Assembly (NCBI GenBank): GCA_017644375.1
Contig: JAEPLP010000001.1
Coordinates: 186,001 to 250,000 of the forward strand
Source of the DNA: Prochlorococcus marinus CUG1435
GTDB lineage: Bacteria > Cyanobacteriota > Cyanobacteriia > PCC-6307 > Cyanobiaceae
Direction: 5' to 3'
Length of the DNA stretch: 64,000 nt
Shown here one piece after another: positions 8,717-18,387 of the stretch (position 1 is the stretch's first letter; each line of letters opens with the position of its first letter). Position numbers and translations under genes: made by a program. The notes beneath the pieces were generated by a model. That model did not search any database and had not been told where the DNA came from. It was given only the letters and a program-made list of their open reading frames with translations.

Positions 8717-9327
8717 TTTCTCCAAACCGCTAAAAGTTTTCCTTGAAATGAAACTTCATTGAAATTTAATACAATTGGTTCATAAGCTGGATTTGCTGCT
8801 TCAAGAAATATTTTTCCTTCTCTCCTAACAAAATACTTCAAAGTTGTTCCTAAACCTGGAACCATTGCACTAACAATAGTTCCATTTTTAAGAGAGCGAG
8901 GATCTGTAATTGGCTCCATCAAAACCATATCACCATCTGCAATACATGCATCTATCATCGAATCTCCATTTACTGTGAGAGCAAAAACATTTTTCCTTTT
9001 TAAAACATTAGAAATATCTAAATTCTCTTGAACATCAGAATAAGTTTCAATTAAACCTCCAGCAGCGACTGAACCCATTATTGGTATTTCTTCTGTAATT
9101 TCATCAACTATTTGCATTGTTCTTGCTTTGCCTTCTTGCCAAGAGATGTATCCCTTTTCTTGCAAATGCTTTAAGCGACTTTGAATTGGGGCAGGAGATT
9201 TTAATCCCATAGCTTGCATCATCTGCCTGATGGATGGGCTATGCTGAAAGTCTTTCATATAATCTTTTATCCACCCATAAAGCTCATTTTGAGCATGGGT
9301 AAGATCATCCCCTTGATAAGCTTCCAT
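8710..9327 (-). CDS. lexA: LexA repressor (SOS regulator)
   Basis: 205 residues from the ATG at 9327. The N-terminal winged helix-turn-helix (SPSIRQMMQAMGLKSPAPIQ) binds SOS operators. The C-terminal peptidase domain keeps all autocleavage residues: the Ala-Gly scission site in SVAAGGLIE, the catalytic serine in VNGDSMIDACI and the lysine in GTTLKYF. It should therefore be cleaved with RecA like classical LexA, unlike some cyanobacterial LexA proteins that lack these residues. The frame stays open to 9378, but two operator-like sites lie in that upstream part (9328-9357), so the ATG at 9327 is the better start. Convergent with the nucleosidase gene; argF lies just upstream. Confidence 0.93.
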   Translation of the reverse strand: MEAYQGDDLTHAQNELYGWIKDYMKDFQHSPSIRQMMQAMGLKSPAPIQSRLKHLQEKGYISWQEGKARTMQIVDEITEEIPIMGSVAAGGLIETYSDVQENLDISNVLKRKNVFALTVNGDSMIDACIADGDMVLMEPITDPRSLKNGTIVSAMVPGLGTTLKYFVRREGKIFLEAANPAYEPIVLNFNEVSFQGKLLAVWRKV

Positions 9328-9357
9328 AAAACAAATGTACTCTAATACATTTGTACC
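9328..9357 (-). promoter_or_regulatory. Two LexA-box-like sites in front of lexA
   Basis: On the minus strand GGTACAAATGTATT (9344-9357) and AGTACATTTGTTTT (9328-9341) each match the cyanobacterial LexA consensus RGTACNNNDGTWCB at the fixed RGTAC and DGTW positions, missing the final C. They lie directly upstream of the lexA start and suggest autoregulation. The match is by eye; binding is inferred. Confidence 0.6.
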
Positions 9358-9384
9358 CTTATATTGCGTAATTTGCAAGTTTAC

Positions 9385-10311
9385 CTAGTTTAGAAGACAA
9401 GATAAAAGTGCTTGTTGAGCATGCAATCTATTTTCTGCTTGATCAAAAATTCTACTTTTTTTACTTTCAAATACCTCATCAGTTATTTCTTTAGATCTAT
9501 ACGCAGGAAGGCAATGCATAATAATTGCATCTTTTTTTGCTTTATTTACTAGATCATAATTGAGAGTAAATCCATTAAAATATTTATCTTTCTCAGTCTT
9601 TTTATTTTCTTCGCCCATGGATGACCAAACATCTGTATAAAGAACATTTGCTCCTGAAACAGCGATATTAGGATCATGTGTAATTTTTAATAAATCCTTA
9701 TTTTTGTATATTTCATAAGCTTTTTTAAGTACCAAGGAGTTTGGTTCATAACCTTTAGGGCATGCAATTCTAACTTCTACTCCTAATAATGCTCCAGATA
9801 AAATAAGAGAATTTGCGACATTATTACCATCACCTATGAATGTTAAAACTACATTTTTAAAATCAAAAAATTCATCATGAATAGTTAAAAAATCAGCAAG
9901 CGCCTGACATGGATGCTCTAAATCTGTAAGAGCATTTATAACTGGTTTCGAGGACCACTTCGCATATTCTTCCAAACTTGAATGATCAAATGTTCTAATC
10001 GCGATGACATCACAGTATCTACTTAGAACTCTTGCAGTATCTTTAATTGGCTCTCCTCTTCCTATTTGAGATGTTGTCGGATTAAGATCAATAGTAGTTC
10101 CACCAAGTCTTGACATCGCAACTTGAAAACTAACTCTAGTGCGCGTTGATGACTTATCAAAAATTAATCCTAAAACTTTATTGTTAGAGTTAATTTTTAT
10201 TTTTTTGTTTTTAAAGTTTTTTGCAAGATTTAGAATATGATAAAGCTCATGAGTTGATATGTCCAAGCTTGATAAAAAATTTTTGTTAGCAAGCTTATTA
10301 GGTTTTAGCAT
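9385..10311 (-). CDS. argF: Ornithine carbamoyltransferase
   Basis: Makes citrulline from ornithine and carbamoyl phosphate in arginine synthesis. The 308 residues contain the carbamoyl-phosphate site FDKSSTRTRVSFQ near residue 53, HPCQALADFLTI, the ornithine-side segment and the C-terminal HCLPAYRSKEI with the catalytic cysteine. Length is normal and no residue of these motifs is missing. It lies between ftsH and lexA on the minus strand with 28 nt to ftsH and 57 nt to the lexA start. Another arginine gene, argD, occurs elsewhere in the window beside tRNA-Leu, so the pathway genes are scattered. Confidence 0.95.
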   Translation of the reverse strand: MLKPNKLANKNFLSSLDISTHELYHILNLAKNFKNKKIKINSNNKVLGLIFDKSSTRTRVSFQVAMSRLGGTTIDLNPTTSQIGRGEPIKDTARVLSRYCDVIAIRTFDHSSLEEYAKWSSKPVINALTDLEHPCQALADFLTIHDEFFDFKNVVLTFIGDGNNVANSLILSGALLGVEVRIACPKGYEPNSLVLKKAYEIYKNKDLLKITHDPNIAVSGANVLYTDVWSSMGEENKKTEKDKYFNGFTLNYDLVNKAKKDAIIMHCLPAYRSKEITDEVFESKKSRIFDQAENRLHAQQALLSCLLN

Positions 10312-10339
10312 GAATTATTCTAGTTAGATCTAGATTCTA

Positions 10340-12214
10340 CTATGCAGGCAATTTAGATTCCGCAAGGAGGTTTTTTAAATCCTCACCCTCTATAACTTCT
10401 TCTTCAAGAATTTTTTGGGAAATTGATTCTAGTAAAGGTAGGTTATTCCTTAAAATTTTTAATGCAGTTTCATGAGCATCATCTACGAGATCTCTTACTT
10501 CTTTATCTATTGCTTGAGCTGTAGCATCACTAACTGATCTTCTTGGATTGTTTCCATTCCCAAGAAATTGTCCACCGCCTTGTTTGTCATAAGCAAGAGG
10601 TCCTAAAATATCGCTCATGCCAAATGTTCCTACCATTTGTTCCGCAATATCTGTAGCTCTTTGTAAATCATTAGATGCACCTGTGGTGATTTTCCCGAAT
10701 ACTACTTCCTCTGCAGATCGGCCACCTAAAAGTGTTGCTATCTGCCCTTTAAGTTCCTCTTTTGAATTAAGGAATCTTTCCTCTGTAGGTAATTGAAGCG
10801 TATATCCAAGCGCACTCATTCCTCTTGGAACTATTGAAATCTTTGCAACTTTTGAACCACCAGGCATTAAATGACCGACAATTGCATGCCCTACTTCATG
10901 ATAAGCAACAACTTTCTTTTCATCATCTTGGAGGACTCTACTTTTCTTTTCAAGTCCAGCAACTACCCTTTCAATTGCTTCACTTAAATCTTGTTGTTCA
11001 ACACTTTTCCTTTTTGCTCTTGCTGCAAGAAGAGCTGCTTCGTTGACCATATTTGCCAAGTCTGCTCCAGCGAATCCACTTGTGGCCTGAGCAATAGAAT
11101 CTAAATCTATTGATTCAGCAAGTTTAACTTTTTTTGTATATATTTCTAAAATTGTCTTTCTACCTGACAGATCTGGTCTGTCAACTAAAACTTGCCTATC
11201 GAATCTGCCAGGCCTTAATAAAGCTGCATCAAGTACCTCAGGTTGGTTTGTTGCAGCAAGAACTATAACTGGTTTATCTGTTGACGCGAAGCCATCCATT
11301 TCTGTTAAAAGTTGATTAAGAGTTTGTTCTCTCTCATCATTTCCTCCCACAACTCCCATCGATCCAGAGCGACTTTTACCGATAGCATCCAGTTCATCAA
11401 TGAATATAATGCAAGGTGCTTTTTTCTTTGCTTGCTCAAACAAGTCCCTGACTCTAGCAGCACCAGCACCTACGAAAAGTTCAACAAATTCAGAACCTGA
11501 AATAATAAAGAAAGGAACCTCCGCTTCTCCTGCAACCGCTTTGGAGAGAAGAGTTTTTCCTGTACCTGGAGGACCAACCAGAAGAACACCTTTAGGAATT
11601 CTTGCTCCTATATCTGTGTACCTTTCTGGCTTCTTTAAGAAATCAACTATTTCAGTTAACTCATCTTTAGCCTCATCTACTCCTGCAACATCAGCAAAAG
11701 TAACTTTAGATTCATCATCTGGCACATAAACTTTTGCTTTACTTTTGGTAAAGCTCAAAGCACCTTGTGCTCCTCCTCCTCCCATACTTCTTCTAGCGAA
11801 GAACTGTAAAACAAGTATAAAAATCAACGGTGGGACGACCCAGCTTAAAATGGTTGAAAAGAAATTAGGCTTTTTTGGAGGAGCAGCAGCGAATTCAACC
11901 CCTTTACTTTCTAACCTTTGTGGGAGGTCCATATCAAAAATTGGGGTTGTCGCTAAAACTGAAGGTGCGCCCTCTTCAGCTCCATTGAGTTCATATCTAA
12001 TTTGCTCCTGAGTTATGTACGCTCTCTTAACTTCGCCATCGTTAACCTGATCTATAAATAAAGAGTAAGGAACCCTAGGGATTTGCATATTTTGATTAGG
12101 AAATAGGCTGCTAAAAAGAAGTAATGCTCCAACTCCTATTAAAATAATATTTACAATTCCAAATCTTCTATTAGGTTGATTATCATCTTGTCTTATTGGC
12201 ATGGTTGTGGTCAA
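10340..12214 (-). CDS. ftsH: ATP-dependent zinc metalloprotease FtsH
   Basis: Membrane-anchored AAA+ protease; cyanobacterial FtsH hexamers remove damaged membrane proteins, notably photosystem II D1. The 624 residues show two N-terminal membrane spans (about residues 20-40 and 122-142) around a lumenal domain, the Walker A box GPPGTGKTLLSKAVA, Walker B CIIFIDELDAIG, the second region of homology ending RPGRFDRQV, and the zinc site HEVGHAIVGH near residue 440. Length is typical. Which of the usual cyanobacterial FtsH paralogues it is cannot be settled without alignment. A stand-alone unit upstream of argF. Confidence 0.96.
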   Translation of the reverse strand: MTTTMPIRQDDNQPNRRFGIVNIILIGVGALLLFSSLFPNQNMQIPRVPYSLFIDQVNDGEVKRAYITQEQIRYELNGAEEGAPSVLATTPIFDMDLPQRLESKGVEFAAAPPKKPNFFSTILSWVVPPLIFILVLQFFARRSMGGGGAQGALSFTKSKAKVYVPDDESKVTFADVAGVDEAKDELTEIVDFLKKPERYTDIGARIPKGVLLVGPPGTGKTLLSKAVAGEAEVPFFIISGSEFVELFVGAGAARVRDLFEQAKKKAPCIIFIDELDAIGKSRSGSMGVVGGNDEREQTLNQLLTEMDGFASTDKPVIVLAATNQPEVLDAALLRPGRFDRQVLVDRPDLSGRKTILEIYTKKVKLAESIDLDSIAQATSGFAGADLANMVNEAALLAARAKRKSVEQQDLSEAIERVVAGLEKKSRVLQDDEKKVVAYHEVGHAIVGHLMPGGSKVAKISIVPRGMSALGYTLQLPTEERFLNSKEELKGQIATLLGGRSAEEVVFGKITTGASNDLQRATDIAEQMVGTFGMSDILGPLAYDKQGGGQFLGNGNNPRRSVSDATAQAIDKEVRDLVDDAHETALKILRNNLPLLESISQKILEEEVIEGEDLKNLLAESKLPA

Positions 12215-12291
12215 ACTTGAACTTATTATAAACTAAACGAAGAGTTTCCGTATCTGTATTGTTTTTTTTGGGTAAGAACCGTACGGTACTT

Positions 12292-13443
12292 TCACCCATA
12301 GAGATTAGTATAAATATTTTGTTTAAATGAACTCTTAACGCATATATCATTCCCAATCAAACTAAGCTGAAAATCACTTAATTTAAAAATTTCATGCATT
12401 TCGTTAAATTCAAAATCACCAAAGGGATTCATACTATTTTCCCCTCCTAAGATTTTTGGAGCAATAAAAGTAATAATTTCCTGAATACAATTAGATTTGA
12501 TAGCGGCTGTAGACAATCTAGGACCACATTCCCAAAGAACTTTATTACATCCTCTTTTAGCAAGTATTTTTGAAATTAACTCTGGATTATCTGATGATAC
12601 CTTTTCAACCTCTACACATTTTGGAATCCTTGAGAGATAACTTTCATTTGCTGTAGAAGAATCATAAATAACTAAAGTTTTTGCCTTATTACAATCCCAA
12701 AGATTAGATTTTGAGGGGAGATCTAAACTTTTTGTGAAAACAACTCGCAAAGGCTCAGTTTTTTTTGAACCTCTGGTAGTCAAAAATGGATTATCTTTCC
12801 TTAATGTATTTCCACCAATGATTATTGCATCAAATTCTGCTCTAAAAGAGTGAACTACTGACCTTGATTCTTCACTAGTAATCCATTTACTTTTTCCATT
12901 TTTTAAAGCTATTCTTCCATCCATACTCATTGCCCATTTAAGAACACCAAATGCCTTTTTAGTTATATTTCTATGAATGAAAGCCTTATTCAAATCTAAG
13001 GATTCTTTTTTACATAATCCTAAGTGAACTTGAATTCCCGCTTCTTCTAGCAGCTTAATACCTTTACCAGAGACTCTTTTATCAGGGTCTTCAATAGATA
13101 TATATACCTTTTTTATCCCAGAGGATATAACCTTATCTACACACGGAGGTGTTTTGCCTTGATGGCAACAAGGTTCAAGATTTACATACATTGTCCCCCC
13201 TTTGGCATCTTTATTAAGTTTTTCAAAAGCCATCGCCTCCGCATGAGGCATACCTGCTTTGTAATGGAACCCCTCTGAAACAAGTTTTCCATTTTTATCA
13301 AGTATTACCGCTCCTACCTTAGGGTTTGGACTCGTTGTGTTTTTGCCTAACGAGGCCAAAAAAATTGCCCTTTTCATCCATTTTGTATGGCTTACATTTT
13401 TTTCAATATCTTGTAAATTAATAATCAACTTAGTGATCTCCAT
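12292..13443 (-). CDS. ribD: Bifunctional riboflavin biosynthesis deaminase/reductase RibD
   Basis: Carries out the deamination and side-chain reduction steps of riboflavin synthesis. The N-terminal deaminase domain (to about residue 160) has the zinc site as HAEAMAF and EPCCHQGKTPPC; the C-terminal reductase domain (about 165-375) has the dihydrofolate-reductase-like opening VLKWAMSMDGRIAL and ADxIIIGGNTLRKDNP. The ATG at 13443 overlaps the stop of the DUF3122 gene by 19 nt, and the conserved part begins near WMKRAIFLAS at residue 22, so the start could be slightly further in. ribF, a later step, is also in the window. Length normal. Confidence 0.93.
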   Translation of the reverse strand: MEITKLIINLQDIEKNVSHTKWMKRAIFLASLGKNTTSPNPKVGAVILDKNGKLVSEGFHYKAGMPHAEAMAFEKLNKDAKGGTMYVNLEPCCHQGKTPPCVDKVISSGIKKVYISIEDPDKRVSGKGIKLLEEAGIQVHLGLCKKESLDLNKAFIHRNITKKAFGVLKWAMSMDGRIALKNGKSKWITSEESRSVVHSFRAEFDAIIIGGNTLRKDNPFLTTRGSKKTEPLRVVFTKSLDLPSKSNLWDCNKAKTLVIYDSSTANESYLSRIPKCVEVEKVSSDNPELISKILAKRGCNKVLWECGPRLSTAAIKSNCIQEIITFIAPKILGGENSMNPFGDFEFNEMHEIFKLSDFQLSLIGNDICVKSSFKQNIYTNLYG

Positions 13444-13925
13444 TCCTTAACCACGAATGGAGGAACAGGTAACTCTGAAAAAACACCTGTCAAAGATAAT
13501 CTCAATGGTCTATTTTTACCTATATTTTCAATAAGCTCATCCAGGTCAAATTCTGCAGCAGCTTGTCTACCGTCATTTGCTAATGCCTCGTTAAGTAATG
13601 TTTTGTCATCTAAGATCCATTGTTTTCTTCCAGACTCAACATTTAATCCTGTAGGGTGATCAATCCTAAGATTTCCTGGATATCCGATTACCCTCAAGAT
13701 CAATTTATCTTCAAAAAGTGGAGATTTATAAGCTACTAATTGCCAAGTTTCAAAGTCCAAGTCCCTTAAAAACTCACTGCTAGCATTTATTAATTCCCCA
13801 TTTATTTCTGTTTCTGCAATTTCTGCAGATACTTTTATTGGGTTAAAAACAAAGGATAGTAGTAAAAGTAAAGGTAATATTCTTTTAAAAAAAATATTTT
13901 TATTTGATTTTGTAATTTTCTTCAT
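13425..13925 (-). CDS. DUF3122 secreted/lipid-free exported protein
   Basis: 166 residues with a clear Sec signal peptide: a lysine-rich start, the hydrophobic stretch ILPLLLLLSFVF and a cleavage-type region VSA-EI near residue 34. The mature part matches the cyanobacterial DUF3122 family, as seen from YKSPLFEDKLILRVIGYPG, HPTGLNVESGRKQWILDD and the end PVPPFVVKEW. It should be periplasmic or lumenal. Role unknown. It sits between a small acidic conserved protein and ribD, overlapping both by about 20-26 nt, so the three are probably co-transcribed and translationally coupled. Confidence 0.8.
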   Translation of the reverse strand: MKKITKSNKNIFFKRILPLLLLLSFVFNPIKVSAEIAETEINGELINASSEFLRDLDFETWQLVAYKSPLFEDKLILRVIGYPGNLRIDHPTGLNVESGRKQWILDDKTLLNEALANDGRQAAAEFDLDELIENIGKNRPLRLSLTGVFSELPVPPFVVKEWRSLS

Positions 13926-14151
13926 TTTCAGAATCCATCAGAGCATCTAGAGTTACGGCTGTTCTTACAATAGCTTGGTACCTTTTGATTATTTTACGAT
14001 TTTTTTCTATAACTCGAGATAAATTCAAAGTGTCTTTTTCAGAATAGCTAGATGTTAAATCACTAGAATCTTCTTCAATAAACTCAAATTCATTATCTTT
14101 ATTAATTAGAGTTAACAATAAATCATGTAATCTCTTTCTCCTTTCAGACAA
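13900..14151 (-). CDS. Small conserved cyanobacterial protein, unknown function
   Basis: 83 residues, soluble, with basic N-terminus MSERRKRLHDLLLTLI, an acidic middle rich in Glu, Asp and Ser, and a helical C-terminal half (VIEKNRKIIKRYQAIVRTAV). No cysteine cluster, signal peptide or membrane span. The 26-nt overlap with the downstream DUF3122 gene and the same strand argue for a real, co-translated gene. I do not recognise a named family; the length and composition resemble conserved hypothetical proteins of Prochlorococcus and Synechococcus. Confidence 0.65.
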   Translation of the reverse strand: MSERRKRLHDLLLTLINKDNEFEFIEEDSSDLTSSYSEKDTLNLSRVIEKNRKIIKRYQAIVRTAVTLDALMDSENEENYKIK

Positions 14152-14231
14152 TTAATTTACAATGATAACTCGAATAATAATAAGATAATTTAATACAACA
14201 TTCAAACAGTTTAGTTCTTTTTCATTAAATA

Positions 14232-15515
14232 TTGATGACCGAAGTTAGTAGAAAAATTCATGTAGTAGGTATTAATTCATATATATTTGGAGATTTATCT
14301 TCCAAATTACAAGATCTTTTTTTAAAGACAGGTAATATTGCTGTTCCCAATTCATATCTTGAAGAAATTAAATCATGGAGCGAAAATGATTTAGAAAAAA
14401 AGAAATCATTTTTTTCTAGCAACAGTAATTACGAACTTGTTAACTGGCTTAAATCTCAAAAAACAGATGTTATTTTAATTTCAAGAGGAGATCCACTTTG
14501 GTTTGGAATTGGGAGAACACTACTTGAAAATTTTAAAAAAGATGAATTAAGTTTCTACCCTTCAAATACTTGCATTCAATTAGCATTTAGTAAGTTAAAG
14601 ATCCCATGGCAAGATGCTGTTAATGTAAGTATTCACGGCAGAGATTCGACTCAGTTAATTGGGGCTCTTAAAGCAAGGCCTAAAAATTTAGCGGTTATAA
14701 CGGATTCAAATAATAAAAGTTTAGAAATAATCAAAAAAAACTTATCAGAATTAAATCTGATTGACTTCTATGATTTTTGGCTCTGTGAAGAGTTAGGCTT
14801 CGACAACGAAAAAATAAGAAAATTAAATCTTAAAAAGTCATTACCATCTGATATATCAAGTTTGAATATTGTTGTTCTTACGAAAACAGAAAAAAATTAC
14901 TCAAATAAGAATCTCCCTCTTTTCGGAATCAATGACCGTATTTTTAAAACTTTTGATGATAGACCAAATTTATTAACTAAAAGAGAGGTTCGTGTTCAAA
15001 TCATAGCTGATTTAGAGCTCCCGAAAAAAGGTGTCATTTGGGATATAGGAGCAGGTTGTGGATCAATTGGTTTAGAGACATTAAAATTAAGGCCTAATTT
15101 AGATTTGTTTTGTATTGATAAAAGGATTGGATCAAAAGCATTAATACTAGAAAACGCAAAAAGACTTGGCGTTAAACCAAAATTTATTTTTGAGGAAGAT
15201 ATAATCAAAATCTTGAACACTAGAAATTTAAGTTCTTTTGAAAAACCTAATAGATTAGTAATTGGAGGATGTGATAAACAAACTAAAATTATTATTATTA
15301 ATCAACTGGGTAAAGTAATGAATACAGGAAGTATTATCATCATCCCAATAATAGATATTCAAACTATAAAAGAATTGAAAAAACAATTAGAAAATAAAAA
15401 TTTCAACACAAATTTAAATTTAATTCAGACTTACAAAAGCTTAAGTATCTCAGAGGGAATGAGATTAGAACCAAATAATCCTATTTTTTTATTAAAAGGG
15501 AAAAAATCAATTTAA
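14232..15515 (+). CDS. cobL: Precorrin-6Y C5,15-methyltransferase (decarboxylating), CbiE-CbiT fusion
   Basis: Methylates precorrin-6Y at C5 and C15 and decarboxylates it on the route to pseudocobalamin. The N-terminal CbiE part (about residues 8-215) has the tetrapyrrole methylase features VILISRGDPLWFGIGR and NVSIHGRDS; the C-terminal CbiT part (about 235-420) opens with KREVRVQIIADL and has the SAM-binding loop IWDIGAGCGSIGLETL. Fused CbiE-CbiT of 400-430 residues is usual in cyanobacteria. A second ATG follows the first directly (14235). It diverges from the small-protein/DUF3122/ribD group and converges on NAD kinase with only 7 nt between stops. Confidence 0.92.
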   Translation: MMTEVSRKIHVVGINSYIFGDLSSKLQDLFLKTGNIAVPNSYLEEIKSWSENDLEKKKSFFSSNSNYELVNWLKSQKTDVILISRGDPLWFGIGRTLLENFKKDELSFYPSNTCIQLAFSKLKIPWQDAVNVSIHGRDSTQLIGALKARPKNLAVITDSNNKSLEIIKKNLSELNLIDFYDFWLCEELGFDNEKIRKLNLKKSLPSDISSLNIVVLTKTEKNYSNKNLPLFGINDRIFKTFDDRPNLLTKREVRVQIIADLELPKKGVIWDIGAGCGSIGLETLKLRPNLDLFCIDKRIGSKALILENAKRLGVKPKFIFEEDIIKILNTRNLSSFEKPNRLVIGGCDKQTKIIIINQLGKVMNTGSIIIIPIIDIQTIKELKKQLENKNFNTNLNLIQTYKSLSISEGMRLEPNNPIFLLKGKKSI

Positions 15516-15522
15516 ATAATTC

Positions 15523-16431
15523 TTATTTGTCAGGTTTAGCCACATGGGGTAATCCCCAACCTAGTTTATTCCTTAAAACTTGGAAAAATTCATGATCTTC
15601 AAGTCTAATAAACTTTACTGAGTGTTTACTTTTTCTTATTAAAACTCTATCCTCAGGCCAAACATAACAACCAGCATTTCCATCAACAACCATTACTAAT
15701 CTTTCAGGAGTTGCAGGGAAAACAGTTACTGGTTCGGAATCATTAAAAACTAAAGCTCTTGATGCCAATGAATGTGGGGCTATTGGAGTTAATTGCACGA
15801 CTGGGCAATCTGGTGTAATAACTGGTCCTCCAGCACTCAATGAATATGCAGTAGAACCAGTTGGAGTAGATAAAATGACCCCATCAGCTGAAATATCCAC
15901 AGGTGCATGTCGCCCTATAGAAATCTCAAAATGACACATACTTGTAAGAGGTTCTCTGTGAAGAGCCATCTCATTAAGGCAAAGAGATTCCCATCTCCTT
16001 TGATCATTCCTCATTACACTAATAATGAAGCAAGTTCTTTCTTCAATATCCCAATTCCCAGAAACAATTTTATCAATAGCTTCCTCTAAGTTAGATAAAT
16101 AAGCTTCGGCAAGGAAGCCTAAATGACCAGTATTTATTGTAAGGATTGGAATTTTAGCAGGTGCCGTTTGCCTTGCTGCAGAAAGAACAGTTCCATCTCC
16201 ACCAAGAACGATTGCAAATTCTATTGATGAATCAAACCCCTCGGGTACACAATTCTTATACCCCAAGGGACGAACATGTTGATCAGGATTTGCGAAACCA
16301 ACCATCCCTCCAGAGCTACTTACTCTTACAACTTCAAAATTAGATTTTTCTAATTTTTTTTGAACAGAAGTTGCGGTTTGAACAGCTAGTTCCTTCCCAT
16401 CATTAACGATTAGTCCTGCTTTACGTACCAA
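15523..16431 (-). CDS. nadK: NAD kinase
   Basis: Phosphorylates NAD to NADP. The 302 residues show the two hallmark motifs of the family: [16 protein letters not shown] near residue 78 and the conserved region [19 protein letters not shown] near residue 185, followed by [10 protein letters not shown]. Length is that of the longer cyanobacterial NadK form (two nadK paralogues are usual in cyanobacteria; which one this is cannot be decided here). It is followed, in the opposite orientation, by the end of cobL, and lies 70 nt downstream of pheS on the same strand. Confidence 0.93.
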   Translation of the reverse strand: MVRKAGLIVNDGKELAVQTATSVQKKLEKSNFEVVRVSSSGGMVGFANPDQHVRPLGYKNCVPEGFDSSIEFAIVLGGDGTVLSAARQTAPAKIPILTINTGHLGFLAEAYLSNLEEAIDKIVSGNWDIEERTCFIISVMRNDQRRWESLCLNEMALHREPLTSMCHFEISIGRHAPVDISADGVILSTPTGSTAYSLSAGGPVITPDCPVVQLTPIAPHSLASRALVFNDSEPVTVFPATPERLVMVVDGNAGCYVWPEDRVLIRKSKHSVKFIRLEDHEFFQVLRNKLGWGLPHVAKPDK

Positions 16432-16501
16432 TCAAAAAATTAAAGCTAGAACTATCTTAAACTAATTTGTTAGACAATCCTAATTTAAGAATTAAATACT
16501 A

Positions 16502-17509
16502 TTAGAACTGTTCTAAAAATCTAATATCATTTGTATAAAATTTTCTGATATCGTCAATCTGGTGTCTCACCATACAAAATCTCTCAACTCCTAATCCTGC
16601 TGCAAAACCGGTCCATTTCTCAGAATCTATTCCTAATTTTTCTAAGACCTTTGGATCTACCATTCCGCAGCCCATTACTTCTAACCATTTACCTTTCCAC
16701 TGGACGTCTACTTCTGCTGAAGGTTCAGTAAAGGGGAAATAACTAGCTCTAAATCTTACAGGTATATCTCCAAAAAAGGTTTTTAAAAATGTAAGAACTG
16801 TTCCTCTGAGGTGACTAAAATTAATATCTTGATCAATACATAAAACCTCAACCTGATTAAATACAGGGGAATGAGTAGCATCTACTGCATCTCTCCTATA
16901 TACTCTCCCGGGGGCAATAATTCTTACTGGAGGAGGATTGTTCTCTAAGTATCTTATCTGAACAGGAGAAGTATGGGTCCTTAAAAGTCGATTTTCATCT
17001 AAGTAAAAAGTATCCTGCATATCTCTCGCCGGATGATTTTTGGGTATATTGAGAGACTCAAAATTGTAAAAATCAGTTTCTATTTCAGGTCCACTCTCAA
17101 CTGAGTATCCTAAACCACAAAAAATATCTATTATTTCATCTTGAGTTGAAATTAAAGGGTGTTTATTTCCGGGGGGGGTTCCAATTGAGGGGATTGTTAC
17201 ATCAATTTTTTCTGTTTTGATCTTTTTGTCTAAGGCTTCAATATTTAGTTGATTTTTTCTTTCGGTTATTAATTCCTGCAAATTTATCTTTATTAAATTT
17301 GCCTTCTGGCCAACAATTGGTCGATCAATAGCTGATAATTGCCCCATTGTTTTCAAGATAATTGACAAATCACCTTTTTTTCCTAACAAGGAAACTCTTA
17401 ATTGATCCAGTTCTTCATTAGTACTAGCATTATTTATATTATTTTTTGCTGTTAGAGAAAGATTATTTAGTTTTTCCTCAATTTGACTTAATGATTCAAT
17501 CTGACTCAC
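16502..17509 (-). CDS. pheS: Phenylalanyl-tRNA synthetase alpha subunit
   Basis: Catalytic subunit of the (alpha-beta)2 phenylalanyl-tRNA synthetase. 335 residues: an N-terminal coiled coil (to about residue 90) that contacts tRNA-Phe, then a class II core with [27 protein letters not shown], the motif 2 stretch [11 protein letters not shown] and motif 3 [14 protein letters not shown]. Length is normal. pheT is not in the window; the two subunits are separated in picocyanobacteria. Divergent from surE with a 68-nt gap. Confidence 0.96.
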   Translation of the reverse strand: MSQIESLSQIEEKLNNLSLTAKNNINNASTNEELDQLRVSLLGKKGDLSIILKTMGQLSAIDRPIVGQKANLIKINLQELITERKNQLNIEALDKKIKTEKIDVTIPSIGTPPGNKHPLISTQDEIIDIFCGLGYSVESGPEIETDFYNFESLNIPKNHPARDMQDTFYLDENRLLRTHTSPVQIRYLENNPPPVRIIAPGRVYRRDAVDATHSPVFNQVEVLCIDQDINFSHLRGTVLTFLKTFFGDIPVRFRASYFPFTEPSAEVDVQWKGKWLEVMGCGMVDPKVLEKLGIDSEKWTGFAAGLGVERFCMVRHQIDDIRKFYTNDIRFLEQF

Positions 17510-17577
17510 TGATATAGTAAAAATAAGTATTGCTTTATCTTACTTAAATATCGTCCATAAATAAAATTTATTGATTA

Positions 17578-18387
17578 ATGAAACCGTTAAATATATTAAT
17601 AAGCAATGATGATGGTGTTTTTGCAGCGGGGATAAGAGCTTTAGCAAAATCAGCACAAAAAAGAGGGCATAAGGTAAAAGTAGTATGTCCTGACCAAGAA
17701 AGATCAGCTACAGGCCATGGCCTTACTTTACAATCTCCACTAAGAGTAGAAAGAGCTGATGAATTATTCGAAAAAGGAATTGAAGCTTGGGGATGTTCAG
17801 GCACTCCTGCTGATTGCGTAAAATTAGCACTATCTGAAATTTTGGATAGAAAACCTGATTTAGTTCTATCTGGAATAAATCACGGTCCCAATTTAGGAAC
17901 AGATATTTTTTGTTCGGGCACAGTCGCTGCAGCCATGGAAGGCACTTTAGAAAATGTTCCATCCATGGCGATAAGTGTGGCTAGTTTTAAGTGGAAAAAT
18001 TTTGAATTCGCCGGAGAAATTGCAATGAATATTGCTGAACAAGCCATTAAAGATAGTTGGCCAGCTTCACTTCTATTAAATTTGAATATCCCCCCTTGCG
18101 ATAAAAGCAAAATAAAAGAATTATCCTGGACAAGATTATCAGTAAGAAAATATAAAAATCAATTTTCCAAAAGAGAAGATCCTAGGGGTGATGATTATTA
18201 TTGGTTAGCAGGTGAGGTAGTTTTAGATCTTAAATCAAAAGGTTATGGTCCTAAGAATTGGCCTAGTGATGTATCTCAAATACAAGATAATAAAATATCG
18301 CTTACACCTGTAGAACCAGATTTATTTTGGAGAGGTAATTTAGAAGACTTACCTAAAATTAATAATTCATTTATAAATCCTTCTTAA
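17578..18387 (+). CDS. surE: 5'/3'-nucleotidase SurE
   Basis: Metal-dependent nucleoside monophosphate phosphatase. The N-terminus [20 protein letters not shown] carries the paired aspartates that bind the metal, with [21 protein letters not shown] further on (Asn and the SGTVxAA turn), and [12 protein letters not shown] near the C-terminus. 269 residues is normal. The last 21 nt overlap the convergent end of the DUF3611 gene (18367-18387), so neither can have a separate terminator there. Confidence 0.94.
   Translation: MKPLNILISNDDGVFAAGIRALAKSAQKRGHKVKVVCPDQERSATGHGLTLQSPLRVERADELFEKGIEAWGCSGTPADCVKLALSEILDRKPDLVLSGINHGPNLGTDIFCSGTVAAAMEGTLENVPSMAISVASFKWKNFEFAGEIAMNIAEQAIKDSWPASLLLNLNIPPCDKSKIKELSWTRLSVRKYKNQFSKREDPRGDDYYWLAGEVVLDLKSKGYGPKNWPSDVSQIQDNKISLTPVEPDLFWRGNLEDLPKINNSFINPS

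Noticed and set aside
11400-11729. Open frame antisense to ftsH
   Set aside because: Covers the conserved AAA module of FtsH in reverse; a codon-bias shadow.
12215-12291. Palindrome accgtacggt upstream of ftsH as operator
   Set aside because: Only 10 bp, and it lies next to the ribD region without a matching known site; too little to call.
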